A stretch of 9,145 nt of DNA from Clostridiales bacterium (GCA_012512335.1 JAAZEK010000101.1:1-9145), one strand, 5' to 3'. Shown: positions 1-6,718, numbered from the stretch's first letter. A program made the numbers and translations. Notes: generated by a model not told the origin, from the sequence alone.

Positions 1-1
1 A

Positions 2-322
2 TATATAGCTACAGATTATTTTGCTATGGATGAACTTAAGTTAAATGGAATGATGGATCTTGTCATGGACTGCAAACGATTCCAGACATTAACTTGCATT
101 GAAGGACAGGGTTGTATCGATTATGGTGATGGAAAAGAGTATATATCAGCAGGGAGTTCTTGTTTGTTACCCGCATCCTTATGCAGAATAGTTCTCTCTG
201 GAAAAGGGACTTTTATTAGATCCTGGATACCAGATAAAATACATATAATTCGATTATTAGAGGAACATGGTTATTCTAAATCTGATATGGCTGTTATTCC
301 AAGCTTGAGTGAAATGCTATAG
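2..322 (+). CDS. manA: Mannose-6-phosphate isomerase, class I, C-terminal part (5' end outside window)
   Basis: This is the last 106 codons of a gene cut by the window edge. The frame is open from base 2, so the ATG at 26 is an internal Met and not the start. The reading begins YIATDYFAMDELKLNG. It continues through a cupin-like region with FQTLTCIEGQG, DYGDGKEY, AGSSCLLPASL and a final beta strand GTFIRSWIPD. From memory, this order matches the C-terminal cupin domain of Firmicutes type I phosphomannose isomerases, which interconvert mannose-6-phosphate and fructose-6-phosphate in the cytosol. About 28 residues follow the cupin (IIRLLEEHGYS and onward), a tail that also occurs in some Firmicutes homologues. 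The zinc-binding and catalytic residues lie in the missing N-terminal part and cannot be checked. Another sugar isomerase or cupin protein is possible but less likely. Confidence 0.8.
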   Translation, partial: YIATDYFAMDELKLNGMMDLVMDCKRFQTLTCIEGQGCIDYGDGKEYISAGSSCLLPASLCRIVLSGKGTFIRSWIPDKIHIIRLLEEHGYSKSDMAVIPSLSEML

Positions 323-347
323 AAAAATGTTTTTAGTTATCTTACTG

Positions 348-356
348 TGGTATAGT
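348..356 (+). promoter_or_regulatory. Possible extended -10 promoter for the rhomboid/DUF362 pair
   Basis: TGG followed by TATAGT at 351-356 resembles an extended -10 box. It lies between the manA stop and the rhomboid start. The region about 17 bases upstream (TGTTTT) is a poor -35, so the call rests on the extended -10 alone. The expected start of transcription, near 363, falls just before the inverted repeat at 366-387. Confidence 0.35.
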
Positions 357-365
357 ATTATAAAA

Positions 366-387
366 GATAAATAGGGATAGATTTATC
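366..387. repeat. 22-bp perfect inverted repeat in the rhomboid leader
   Basis: The arms GATAAAT (366-372) and ATTTATC (381-387) are exact reverse complements around an 8-base centre, AGGGATAG. The element lies between the possible -10 box and the AGGAGG at 406-411. It could be an operator or a weak RNA hairpin. No T-tract follows it, so it is not a standard terminator. In AT-rich DNA a 7-bp arm can arise by chance. Confidence 0.4.
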
Positions 388-415
388 AGCCCTGTATATC
401 TATTTAGGAGGAATT

Positions 416-1234
416 ATGTCAGATTATTGGCACAGAAAAGATCCCATGGAAGGTGAATATCAACAACGATTTTTCGTAAATTTGGATAGACGTCGTCCTT
501 ACATAACCTATATATTGCTTGGTTTAAATATCTTAGCATACTTAATCATGACTTTAGCCGGGTATATATATCAATTAAACCAAGGTGAACAACTTATTCT
601 ATTTGGTGCAAAGGTTAACATCCTTATTGCCTATGGACAATACTGGAGATTGTTAACAGCTATGTTTCTACACATCGGAATCGTGCATCTTTTTTTTAAC
701 TCCTATGCCTTATATATCTATGGTCCAATTGTTGAAAGTCTATTTGGCAAAGCAAAATTCCTTGTGGTTTATATAGTGTCCGGATTGACTGGTAGCCTTT
801 TAAGCTATATGTTCAGTTTGAGTATCTCAGCAGGTGCTTCAGGTGCAATATTTGGTTTGATGGGGTCTCTGCTTTACTTACGACAAAGGAACAGAGACAT
901 TTTCCAACGAGTATTTGGCTCTAGATTGTTTGTTATCATAGGCTTCAACCTCTTTTATGGTTTTACTAGTACTGGAATTGACAATTGGGGGCATATTGGT
1001 GGCCTTGTAGGAGGATATTTGGTCGCTAACGCAATTGGTTTATATAAGGAGCCTATCTTACAATTTAAAAAAGTTATTATCTGGATTTTGTTATTTCTTT
1101 TATTCGTCTTTGGTATACGATATGGTGAGGGTAAGTACATGGTGGAAACAAAACCTCGTCCTAGTATTCCTACACAAGGCGAATCAATAAAAACAGGAAA
1201 TAGTTATAAGATAAATTATACTTACAACAGATAG
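416..1234 (+). CDS. Rhomboid family intramembrane serine protease
   Basis: A 272-residue polytopic membrane protein. It shows the rhomboid core: WRLLTAMFLH at 77-86; H91 and N95 in HLFFN, matching the HxxxN of GlpG; the catalytic serine S142 in GASGAIFG; and the catalytic histidine H193 in NWGHIGG. S142 and H193 form the expected Ser-His dyad, so the protein should be an active protease that cuts substrates within or near the membrane. Hydrophobic segments lie near 29-50, 80-106, 112-131, 139-156, 170-184, 190-208 and 219-234, a six-helix core plus one extra C-terminal helix. A polar tail of about 38 residues follows. The start has AGGAGG at 406-411, four bases upstream, which is a short spacer. 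Only 13 bases separate it from the DUF362 gene, suggesting one operon. The substrate cannot be inferred. Confidence 0.93.
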   Translation: MSDYWHRKDPMEGEYQQRFFVNLDRRRPYITYILLGLNILAYLIMTLAGYIYQLNQGEQLILFGAKVNILIAYGQYWRLLTAMFLHIGIVHLFFNSYALYIYGPIVESLFGKAKFLVVYIVSGLTGSLLSYMFSLSISAGASGAIFGLMGSLLYLRQRNRDIFQRVFGSRLFVIIGFNLFYGFTSTGIDNWGHIGGLVGGYLVANAIGLYKEPILQFKKVIIWILLFLLFVFGIRYGEGKYMVETKPRPSIPTQGESIKTGNSYKINYTYNR

Positions 1235-1247
1235 GAGAGGATAGAAC

Positions 1248-2393
1248 ATGGACCAAGTTTCCATAATGAAATGCGATGATTATGAACCGGAACAGGTATA
1301 CAAAGCTCTTACTACGAGTTTGAGTCTTTTAGGTGATTCTAGCCAATTCATCAGACCGGGTATGAGGGTGCTACTAAAATGTAACTTGCTTATGCGTAAG
1401 AAGCCTGAAGAGGCAGCTACGACGCATCCAGAGATTGTTGCTGCAGTCGCAAGATGGGTAAAGACCGCAGGTGGGATACCTGTTATAGCAGATAGTCCAG
1501 GTGGTCTTTATACAGAACGTGCTCTACGAGGCGTCTACCGTGCTTGTGGCATGGAATTTGTTGCTACTAGAGACGACATCGAGCTAAATTATAATGTAGA
1601 AGAGGTGGAGGTTTCCCATCACGAAGGCAAAACAATAAAAAGCCATACCGTAACCAAGGTGGTAGAGGAAGCTGATGCTATTATAAACATTGCTAAACTT
1701 AAAACCCATGGTATGACACTTTATACTGGGGCGGTAAAAAACCTGTTTGGCGTAATTCCAGGCACTACTAAGGCTGAATATCACCTACGAATGAAAAAAT
1801 TAGAGGATTTTTCTGATATGTTGGTAGATATTAGTAGCTATGTAAAACCAAACCTGTCCATAATGGATGCAGTAGTTGGGATGGAGGGGCAGGGGCCTTC
1901 TGCTGGTGAACCAAGGAAAATCGGTGCGATTTTAGCTAGCGCAAGTCCTTACGCATTGGATGTTGTTTCTGCTTCTTTGGTAGGAATTCCACTGGATAGA
2001 ATATGCACTATTCAAAGAGCAAATGAGCGTGGATTGTGCAGTGACCTTAATAATGTAGAGCTCTTAGGTGATTGTCTTGAGGAACTAAAAATACATGATT
2101 TCAAAATTCCATTCCATAAGAAGGTAGGATTTATCGAGCAGTATTTTGGCGGAGACAGCACCATATCACAATTCATAAACAATAAATTTGGGCCCAGACC
2201 AGTATTTCATTATGAAGGCTGTATCGGCTGCCGCGATTGTGAAAGAAACTGCCCACCTAAAGCCATTACCATGGTAGAAGGGAAGCCCGTAGTGGACATG
2301 AAGGAATGCATCCGATGCTACTGCTGTCAAGAGCTTTGTCCACAGGAGACTATTGAAATTAAGCGTAGTTGGCTTTTTCAGACCTTCAAGTAA
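1248..2393 (+). CDS. DUF362 domain protein with C-terminal 2x[4Fe-4S] ferredoxin domain
   Basis: A 381-residue soluble protein. Residues about 35-290 look like the DUF362 domain: VLLKCNLL (42-48), TTHPEIV (58-64), ADSPGG (81-86), AKLKTHG (149-155), GAVKNLFGVIPG (161-172), and MDAVVGMEGQGP (206-217). Residues 325-364 carry two classical cluster motifs. One has C325, C328, C331 and C335; the other has C354, C357, C360 and C364. Both follow CxxCxxCxxxC and are spaced as in bacterial two-cluster ferredoxins. The cluster domain implies electron transfer, but the reaction of this family is not established to my knowledge, so I give no function. AGGAGAGG at 1233-1240 overlaps the rhomboid stop codon and is well placed for the ATG. 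That supports translational coupling with the upstream gene. Its 3' end converges on galT with 21 bases between the stops and no obvious terminator. Confidence 0.92.
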   Translation: MDQVSIMKCDDYEPEQVYKALTTSLSLLGDSSQFIRPGMRVLLKCNLLMRKKPEEAATTHPEIVAAVARWVKTAGGIPVIADSPGGLYTERALRGVYRACGMEFVATRDDIELNYNVEEVEVSHHEGKTIKSHTVTKVVEEADAIINIAKLKTHGMTLYTGAVKNLFGVIPGTTKAEYHLRMKKLEDFSDMLVDISSYVKPNLSIMDAVVGMEGQGPSAGEPRKIGAILASASPYALDVVSASLVGIPLDRICTIQRANERGLCSDLNNVELLGDCLEELKIHDFKIPFHKKVGFIEQYFGGDSTISQFINNKFGPRPVFHYEGCIGCRDCERNCPPKAITMVEGKPVVDMKECIRCYCCQELCPQETIEIKRSWLFQTFK

Positions 2394-2414
2394 AAAATCC
2401 AGTTCATAACAGAA

Positions 2415-3998
2415 TCATTTGCGATTAAATCCAATACTGGCAAGGAAACGGTCGAAACCTTCACGTCCTTTGGCAGTAGTTTTATATACACCAGCATCAG
2501 CTAACACACGCTGACATTTAATTCCTACTTCATCTTTCAATATAAATTTAGCTTGTTCTTCATTCAAGTTGTTTCCATATTTTTGTATTAGTTTATTTAT
2601 CCATATTTTGTGATGGTGAAGAGTGTGGGATGATTTACTTAGAGCATCAGCTTGTTCTGGTGCCTTCCCAGTTAAATAGCTACTAAGACTCTTTAATTCA
2701 TTTTCGAGGCGACCAGGCAGGATAAACAAGCCCATTACTTCTATGAGCCCAATATTTTCCTTTTTTATATGATGAAGATCATCATGGGGATGGAAAATTC
2801 CCAAGGGATGTTCTTTACTAGTCCGATTGTTACGAAGTACAAGATCCAATTCGTATCGACCATCTTGTTTTTTGCGAGCTATAGGAGTAATCGTATTATG
2901 AGGAATCTGATTACCAGCTTTCCCTGTGGTATAGGCTAGGATTTCATGTTCAGAATCTGAATATTCTCTCCATTTGGTAAGAATCGAAAATGCCAGGTCC
3001 CCAAGTTTAACCGAGTTATCCGAACAAATACGAAGTACTGACATGGGCCAATTAACCACAGCTGCCTCCAGTTCAGCGTCAACATCATTTCTCAAGCTAT
3101 ATTCTATACCCGATTTTTCCATAGGAAATACATAACGACCACCTTGAAAATGATCATGGTTTAATATTGAGCCACCAACAATAGGAAGGTCTGCATTAGA
3201 ACCGATAAAATAATGTGGGAATTGATCCACGAAGTCAAATAATCGGTGGAAGGTATCCCTAGTTATCTTCATAGGCACATGCTCTTCCTTGAGAACAATA
3301 CAATGCTCGTTATAATATACATATGGTGAATATTGGAGATGCCAAGTTTCTCCATGCAAGCTAAGAGCTATAGTTCTATGAGTTTGTCTTGCTGGAAAGT
3401 TAACACGGCCAGCATAACCTACATTTTCGGAACAAAGCATGCACTTGGGATAGCCTGATTGTGGAGCATTTTTAAGAGCAGCAATTTCTTTAGGATCTTT
3501 TTCTGGCTTAGTTAGATTAATAGTAATTTCCAATTCACCAAAAGGGCTGGGGCTTTTCCACATTAAATTTTTCTGGATCCTATCCATTCTTATATAATTT
3601 GATTTCTGGCAGAGATGATAAAAATCATCGGTAGCCCATTGTATTCCTTCAAGCTCCTTATTTGCATAAAATTTATCTCTTATCTCAGAGGGCTTAGATA
3701 AAAACACTCCCATGATGCGAGTATCTAGTAAGTCGCGATGCGTTAGAGTGTTCTCTTCAAGAATTTCCTTCTCAAAGCAGTAATCAAGTATGTTCTCCAA
3801 AATAGGAGCAGCTGATTCTGGTATAGGCTTTTCTATATCAAAATTACCAGGTTCAAATGAAGGTTCATCCACCTGTAATAAATCCATTAGCTGATTCCTT
3901 GTCCATATAACATCATCTGCTTTTAATATTTTATGATGTATAGCGTATTGAAGCAATTCTTCAATAAGTACTGCACCTTGGTGTTTGGCTGTTTCCAT
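2415..3998 (-). CDS. galT: UDP-glucose--hexose-1-phosphate uridylyltransferase, class II
   Basis: A 527-residue cytosolic enzyme of the Leloir pathway that swaps UMP between UDP-glucose and galactose-1-phosphate, giving glucose-1-phosphate and UDP-galactose. It has the longer class II architecture typical of Firmicutes, somewhat above the usual length of about 490-510. Features include CMLC at 186-189, NVGYAGR (192-198), NEHCIVLKEEHVPM (230-243) and the active-site stretch GGSILNHDHFQGG (275-287). In that stretch H281-D282-H283 replaces the HPH of class I enzymes, so H283 is the probable uridylylated nucleophile by analogy. A further conserved region, HPLGIFHPHDDLHH, lies nearer the C-terminus. 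The start is supported by AAAGGGG (complement of 4007-4013), eight bases upstream, and by a good promoter at 4027-4055. It is divergent from galK. Confidence 0.96.
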   Translation of the reverse strand: METAKHQGAVLIEELLQYAIHHKILKADDVIWTRNQLMDLLQVDEPSFEPGNFDIEKPIPESAAPILENILDYCFEKEILEENTLTHRDLLDTRIMGVFLSKPSEIRDKFYANKELEGIQWATDDFYHLCQKSNYIRMDRIQKNLMWKSPSPFGELEITINLTKPEKDPKEIAALKNAPQSGYPKCMLCSENVGYAGRVNFPARQTHRTIALSLHGETWHLQYSPYVYYNEHCIVLKEEHVPMKITRDTFHRLFDFVDQFPHYFIGSNADLPIVGGSILNHDHFQGGRYVFPMEKSGIEYSLRNDVDAELEAAVVNWPMSVLRICSDNSVKLGDLAFSILTKWREYSDSEHEILAYTTGKAGNQIPHNTITPIARKKQDGRYELDLVLRNNRTSKEHPLGIFHPHDDLHHIKKENIGLIEVMGLFILPGRLENELKSLSSYLTGKAPEQADALSKSSHTLHHHKIWINKLIQKYGNNLNEEQAKFILKDEVGIKCQRVLADAGVYKTTAKGREGFDRFLASIGFNRK

Positions 3999-4026
3999 AT
4001 TTAATGCCCCTTTCTTTCATTTAACC

Positions 4027-4055
4027 ATTATAGTAGTAACGAAAAGACAAATCAA
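4027..4055 (-). promoter_or_regulatory. Sigma-A type promoter of galT
   Basis: On the - strand, TTGATT (complement of 4050-4055) and TATAAT (complement of 4027-4032) are separated by exactly 17 bases. The -10 box is a perfect consensus. The -10 box ends 28 bases upstream of the galT ATG, leaving room for a short leader with its AAAGGGG ribosome binding site. Confidence 0.75.
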
Positions 4056-4067
4056 TGGTAAATCTGC

Positions 4068-4083
4068 TGGTATTGAATTACCA
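4068..4083. promoter_or_regulatory. Candidate operator overlapping the galK -35 box
   Basis: TGGTA (4068-4072) and TACCA (4079-4083) are exact inverted arms around TTGAAT, which is itself the galK -35 hexamer. A further direct copy of TGGTA lies at 4056-4060, twelve bases upstream and directly beside the galT -35 box. A protein bound here would touch both promoters. No regulator gene is present in the window, and the site does not match the CcpA cre consensus. The arms are short, so this remains an inference. Confidence 0.4.
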
Positions 4084-4101
4084 AACTCTAAAAGGTATAA
4101 T
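4073..4101 (+). promoter_or_regulatory. Sigma-A type promoter of galK
   Basis: TTGAAT (4073-4078) and a consensus TATAAT (4096-4101) are separated by 17 bases. Transcription should begin near 4108, giving a leader of about 35 bases with GGGAGG at 4130-4135. The -35 boxes of the galK and galT promoters are only 17 bases apart, back to back. Confidence 0.8.
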
Positions 4102-4142
4102 AAACACATGATAAACAGATTTTACAAGCGGGAGGATATAAT

Positions 4143-5456
4143 ATGCATAGAGATTGGGGTCCAATACTTGAAGGTAGCAAAACACGAGATGTCTTTGCTC
4201 GGCTATATGGTAGGAACGAAGAAATCATTAGCAAACAAATTATTAGATATAATGAGCTAATTAATAGCTTTAAGTCTATATTTCCAGATGATGAAAATGA
4301 AATCCAACTTTTCAGTACCTCTGGCCGTACAGAAATAGGAGGCAACCATACAGACCACAATGCTGGTCATGTGTTAGCGGCTGCTGTACATTTTGATACC
4401 ATTGCAGCAGTAACCGAAACCAACGACAATGAAATTGTAGTATACTCCAAAGGGTATCTGGATGTTTTTCGAGTAGATTTAGCTACGCTAGATCCAATTG
4501 AAGATGAATCAGAAACAACCACAGCATTAATTCGAGGTATAGCCGCACGCTTCAAGCAACTAGGACATGCCATCGGCGGCTTTCATGCTTATATAAATAG
4601 CTCCGTTGCAAGGGGGTCTGGTCTAAGCTCCTCTGCTTCCATTGAAGTTTTACTGGCAACCATACTAAATGCCTTGTATAATAACAATTCACTAGAACCA
4701 GCATTGCTTGCACGGATTGGTCAATATGCAGAAAATGTTTACTTCGATAAACCCAGTGGCTTAATGGATCAAATGGCCTGCGCCCTTGGTGGATTTATCA
4801 CCATTGATTTTAAAGATAGCGAAAAAGCAGTTTACCAAAAGGTTAATTTTGATATGGCAGCCTATGGATATCATATTTTAGTAGTGGATACAGGGGGCAA
4901 CCATGCTGACCTAACACAGGATTATGCCGATGTTCCTAATGAAATGAAGCTAGTGGCTCAGACGCTTGGCAAGCAAGTGTTAAGAGAATTAACGCTAGAT
5001 GATGTGCTGCAAAATATAGCTTTACTCAGAGAAAAAGCAGGAGACCGGGCAATTTTGCGAGCTATACATTTTTTCAATGATGACCAGAGAGTGGTTGACC
5101 AAGCAAAGGCATTGGCAGAAAATCGCTTTACTGACTTTTTAAAGCTAGTTCAAGAATCGGGTAGCAGCTCTTGGCGATTTTTACAAAACTGTTATTCTAA
5201 TCAAAACCCACATGAGCAAGGTGTTACTTTAGCTTTAGCTGTAACAGAAACATTTATGAAAAAGGTTCAAGCTGGAGCTTGCAGAGTACACGGTGGAGGT
5301 TTTGCAGGAACCATACAGGTGTTTATGTCTGATGAACACATAAAAGACTATGTAGCATTGATGGAAGGGATATTCGGAAATGGCACTGTAGCAATCCTCA
5401 ATATTCGTCCAGAAGGTACATTGCATCTAAATAGACTCTTGGATGTTCATAGCTAG
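4143..5456 (+). CDS. galK: Galactokinase (GHMP kinase family)
   Basis: A 437-residue cytosolic kinase that uses ATP to make galactose-1-phosphate, the substrate of the divergently encoded GalT. The three GHMP motifs are present: the galactokinase signature GRTEIGGNHTDHN (61-73), the ATP-binding loop RGSGLSSSAS (157-166) and the C-terminal GGGFAGT (384-390). D209 in GLMDQ corresponds to the catalytic aspartate and R62 to the conserved arginine. The signature differs from the common GRVNLIGEHTDYN form: Glu before HTD is Asn68 and Tyr after HTD is His72. I recall this variant in other clostridial galactokinases. The tail after NIRPEG runs 14 residues to VHS, longer than in many homologues I recall. 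The start has GGGAGG at 4130-4135, seven bases upstream. The stop codon lies in the outer arm of a palindromic element. Confidence 0.94.
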   Translation: MHRDWGPILEGSKTRDVFARLYGRNEEIISKQIIRYNELINSFKSIFPDDENEIQLFSTSGRTEIGGNHTDHNAGHVLAAAVHFDTIAAVTETNDNEIVVYSKGYLDVFRVDLATLDPIEDESETTTALIRGIAARFKQLGHAIGGFHAYINSSVARGSGLSSSASIEVLLATILNALYNNNSLEPALLARIGQYAENVYFDKPSGLMDQMACALGGFITIDFKDSEKAVYQKVNFDMAAYGYHILVVDTGGNHADLTQDYADVPNEMKLVAQTLGKQVLRELTLDDVLQNIALLREKAGDRAILRAIHFFNDDQRVVDQAKALAENRFTDFLKLVQESGSSSWRFLQNCYSNQNPHEQGVTLALAVTETFMKKVQAGACRVHGGGFAGTIQVFMSDEHIKDYVALMEGIFGNGTVAILNIRPEGTLHLNRLLDVHS

Positions 5457-5663
5457 TCAAATAAAATAAAAAATATATTCCACTCACTGTTGCGCTCACG
5501 AAACAATCTAGAGCTCATCTCAGCTGAAAATCCTACAACTTCCAAACTCACTGCGTTCAAACAGTGAAAGTTGCTTAACGTATTTTCTGCTGATATTCGC
5601 TAAGATTGATAGTCGCTCCCGCAAAGGTTCGTTACATATTATTTTTTATTTTCAAGCTATGAA
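5446..5663. repeat. Long imperfect palindrome, MITE-like or bidirectional-terminator-like element
   Basis: The two halves are reverse complements over about 218 bases. Paired blocks from outside in are: 5446-5456 with 5653-5663 (10 of 11); AAAATAAAAAATA at 5463-5475 with 5640-5652 (13 of 13); TTGCG at 5490-5494 with 5620-5624; CAATCT at 5504-5509 with 5603-5608; 5521-5531 with 5582-5592 (10 of 11); CAACTT at 5536-5541 with 5568-5573; and TCACTG at 5548-5553 with 5562-5567 around an 8-base loop. The A-rich left end and T-rich right end would make a transcript hairpin followed by U residues, so termination after galK is plausible. There is no transposase and no clear target duplication. It may be one copy of a dispersed non-coding repeat, but other copies cannot be seen here. 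Confidence 0.7.
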
Positions 5664-5728
5664 TAATCACGTTTCCATAGCAAGGGGGGATTAGATGAAT
5701 TAATATATCTATAATCGAAAAAGTGTAA

Positions 5729-5734
5729 TATAAT
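5729..5734 (+). promoter_or_regulatory. Possible -10 box for degV
   Basis: TATAAT matches the -10 consensus and lies 89 bases before the degV ATG. No good -35 box is at the right distance, so this is weak. In sequence this AT-rich, chance matches are common. Confidence 0.25.
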
Positions 5735-5797
5735 GATAATAAGGTCATTTTGTTTATATTCGCAATTATTATTTTATTTTATTTTTTACAAATTGAC

Positions 5798-5813
5798 CCT
5801 GATTATATTCAGG
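5798..5813 (+). promoter_or_regulatory. Small hairpin overlapping the degV ribosome binding site
   Basis: CCTGA (5798-5802) can pair with TCAGG (5809-5813) across a 6-base loop. The 3' arm covers the first three bases of the AGGAGG at 5811-5816, so the fold would partly hide the ribosome binding site. The stem is only five pairs, so any effect on translation would be modest. Confidence 0.35.
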
Positions 5814-5823
5814 AGGTATCATC

Positions 5824-6672
5824 ATGAACCGTGTAAAAGTTATAACAGACAGTACGGCAGATTTGTCTCCAGAGTTACAGAGTAAGTTTGGTATAGAGGT
5901 AATTCCTCTGTATGTTCTCTTTGGAGACAAGAGCTATTTGGACGGAGTCGAGATAACGACAGAAGAGCTTTATCAGAAAGTAGAAAAAAATAAATCCCTA
6001 CCCAAAACCTCAGCACCTTCCTTTGGAGACTTTTATGAAGTGTTTTCTCGATGGACTCAGGAAGGCTATGATGTTCTATGCATAACTATTTCATCCCAGT
6101 TGTCAGGGACCCACCAAACAGCTCGTTTGGTAGCAGATGAATTCGGCAAAGGTCGTGTATGGATTGTGGATTCTCAGAATCTCTCAACAGGAATTGGTAT
6201 TTTAGCTTTGAAAGCCGCTGAGCTGGCCCAGGAAGGAAAGGGAGTCGAAGAGATTTATCAGGCAATCACAGATGCTATCCCCAAAGCAAAGGTTTCCTTT
6301 ATAATTGACACCTTAAAATATTTACATATGGGTGGGCGCTGCAATTCTGTGCAGCTACTTGCTAGTAATGCATTAAAAATTAGGCCGCAGATTATAGTTA
6401 AGGATGGATCTATGGTGGTAGGCGCTAAATATCGTGGAAAGCGTCCTTATTGTCTGAAGGAGTTTTGCAATGATGTTGTTGGGGACGGTTCTCAAATTAA
6501 CAAGAAAAGGGCATTTGTTACTCATTCTTTATGTACAGAAGAGGAGCAGGGAAATTACAAACAGCGCTTAGAAGCCCTTGGAGTAGAAGAGATATATGTC
6601 AATCAGGCTGGAACTGTAATATCAAGCCATTGTGGTCAGGGGACCATTGGAATTATATATCTTGAAGATTAA
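5824..6672 (+). CDS. DegV family protein (fatty-acid-binding, FakB-like)
   Basis: A 282-residue cytosolic protein of typical DegV length. The family binds a fatty acid in a buried cleft. The characterised FakB members present it to the kinase FakA to make acyl-phosphate for phospholipid synthesis. Visible motifs are VITDSTADLS (6-15), KTSAPS (61-66), ISSQLSGT (89-96), DTLKYLHMGGR (162-172) and ISSHCGQGTIG (266-276). T62, S94 and H269 are the likely carboxylate-binding positions by analogy. No FakA kinase is in the window, so the partner is unknown. The start has AGGAGG seven bases upstream. The gene appears to be its own unit: a 367-base gap lies before it and a 141-base gap after. A DegV protein binding another lipid is possible. 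Confidence 0.93.
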   Translation: MNRVKVITDSTADLSPELQSKFGIEVIPLYVLFGDKSYLDGVEITTEELYQKVEKNKSLPKTSAPSFGDFYEVFSRWTQEGYDVLCITISSQLSGTHQTARLVADEFGKGRVWIVDSQNLSTGIGILALKAAELAQEGKGVEEIYQAITDAIPKAKVSFIIDTLKYLHMGGRCNSVQLLASNALKIRPQIIVKDGSMVVGAKYRGKRPYCLKEFCNDVVGDGSQINKKRAFVTHSLCTEEEQGNYKQRLEALGVEEIYVNQAGTVISSHCGQGTIGIIYLED

Positions 6673-6689
6673 TTAGAATAATCAAAAAC

Positions 6690-6718
6690 TGATAAATCAA
6701 GTTTTTATAGGTTTATCA
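6690..6718. repeat. AT-rich inverted repeat after degV
   Basis: TGATAAA (6690-6696) pairs with TTTATCA (6712-6718). One wobble and one further pair lengthen the stem to nine. It lies 18 bases after the degV stop. No U-tract follows the stem, so it is at best a weak terminator. The rest of the gap to trmL, up to 6813, shows no gene and no clear promoter. Confidence 0.3.

Larger units (their letters stand above)
5664..5823 (+). other. AT-rich leader upstream of degV
   Basis: No gene is visible here. The stretch is very AT-rich, with T-runs at 5771-5787. A consensus-like TATAAT lies at 5729-5734, but I see no convincing -35 box 16-18 bases upstream. AAGGGGGG at 5682-5689 precedes ATG AAT TAA (5695-5703), a two-codon frame that is probably meaningless. 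The degV ribosome binding site, AGGAGG at 5811-5816, is at its end. Confidence 0.5.

Noticed and set aside
26..322. A complete 98-residue gene starting at ATG 26
   Set aside because: The same frame is open to the window edge, and the residues before the ATG (ATDYFA) continue the mannose-6-phosphate isomerase match, so this is the 3' end of a longer gene.
4109..4126. Imperfect inverted repeat TGATAAA...TTTTACA as a CcpA cre site for galK
   Set aside because: The arms match at only 5 of 7 positions and the central CG of cre sites is missing.
3985..4260. A 91-residue + strand reading frame in the gal intergenic region
   Set aside because: It runs over both predicted promoters and into galK in another frame, has no ribosome binding site and no recognisable domain.
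5446..5663. CRISPR array or intact insertion sequence in the galK-degV gap
   Set aside because: There are no evenly spaced direct repeats and no transposase. The structure is a single palindrome.
5682..5703. Ribosome-binding-like AAGGGGGG followed by a two-codon frame (ATG AAT TAA)
   Set aside because: Too short to judge, and such combinations arise easily by chance. No downstream coupling to degV is evident.
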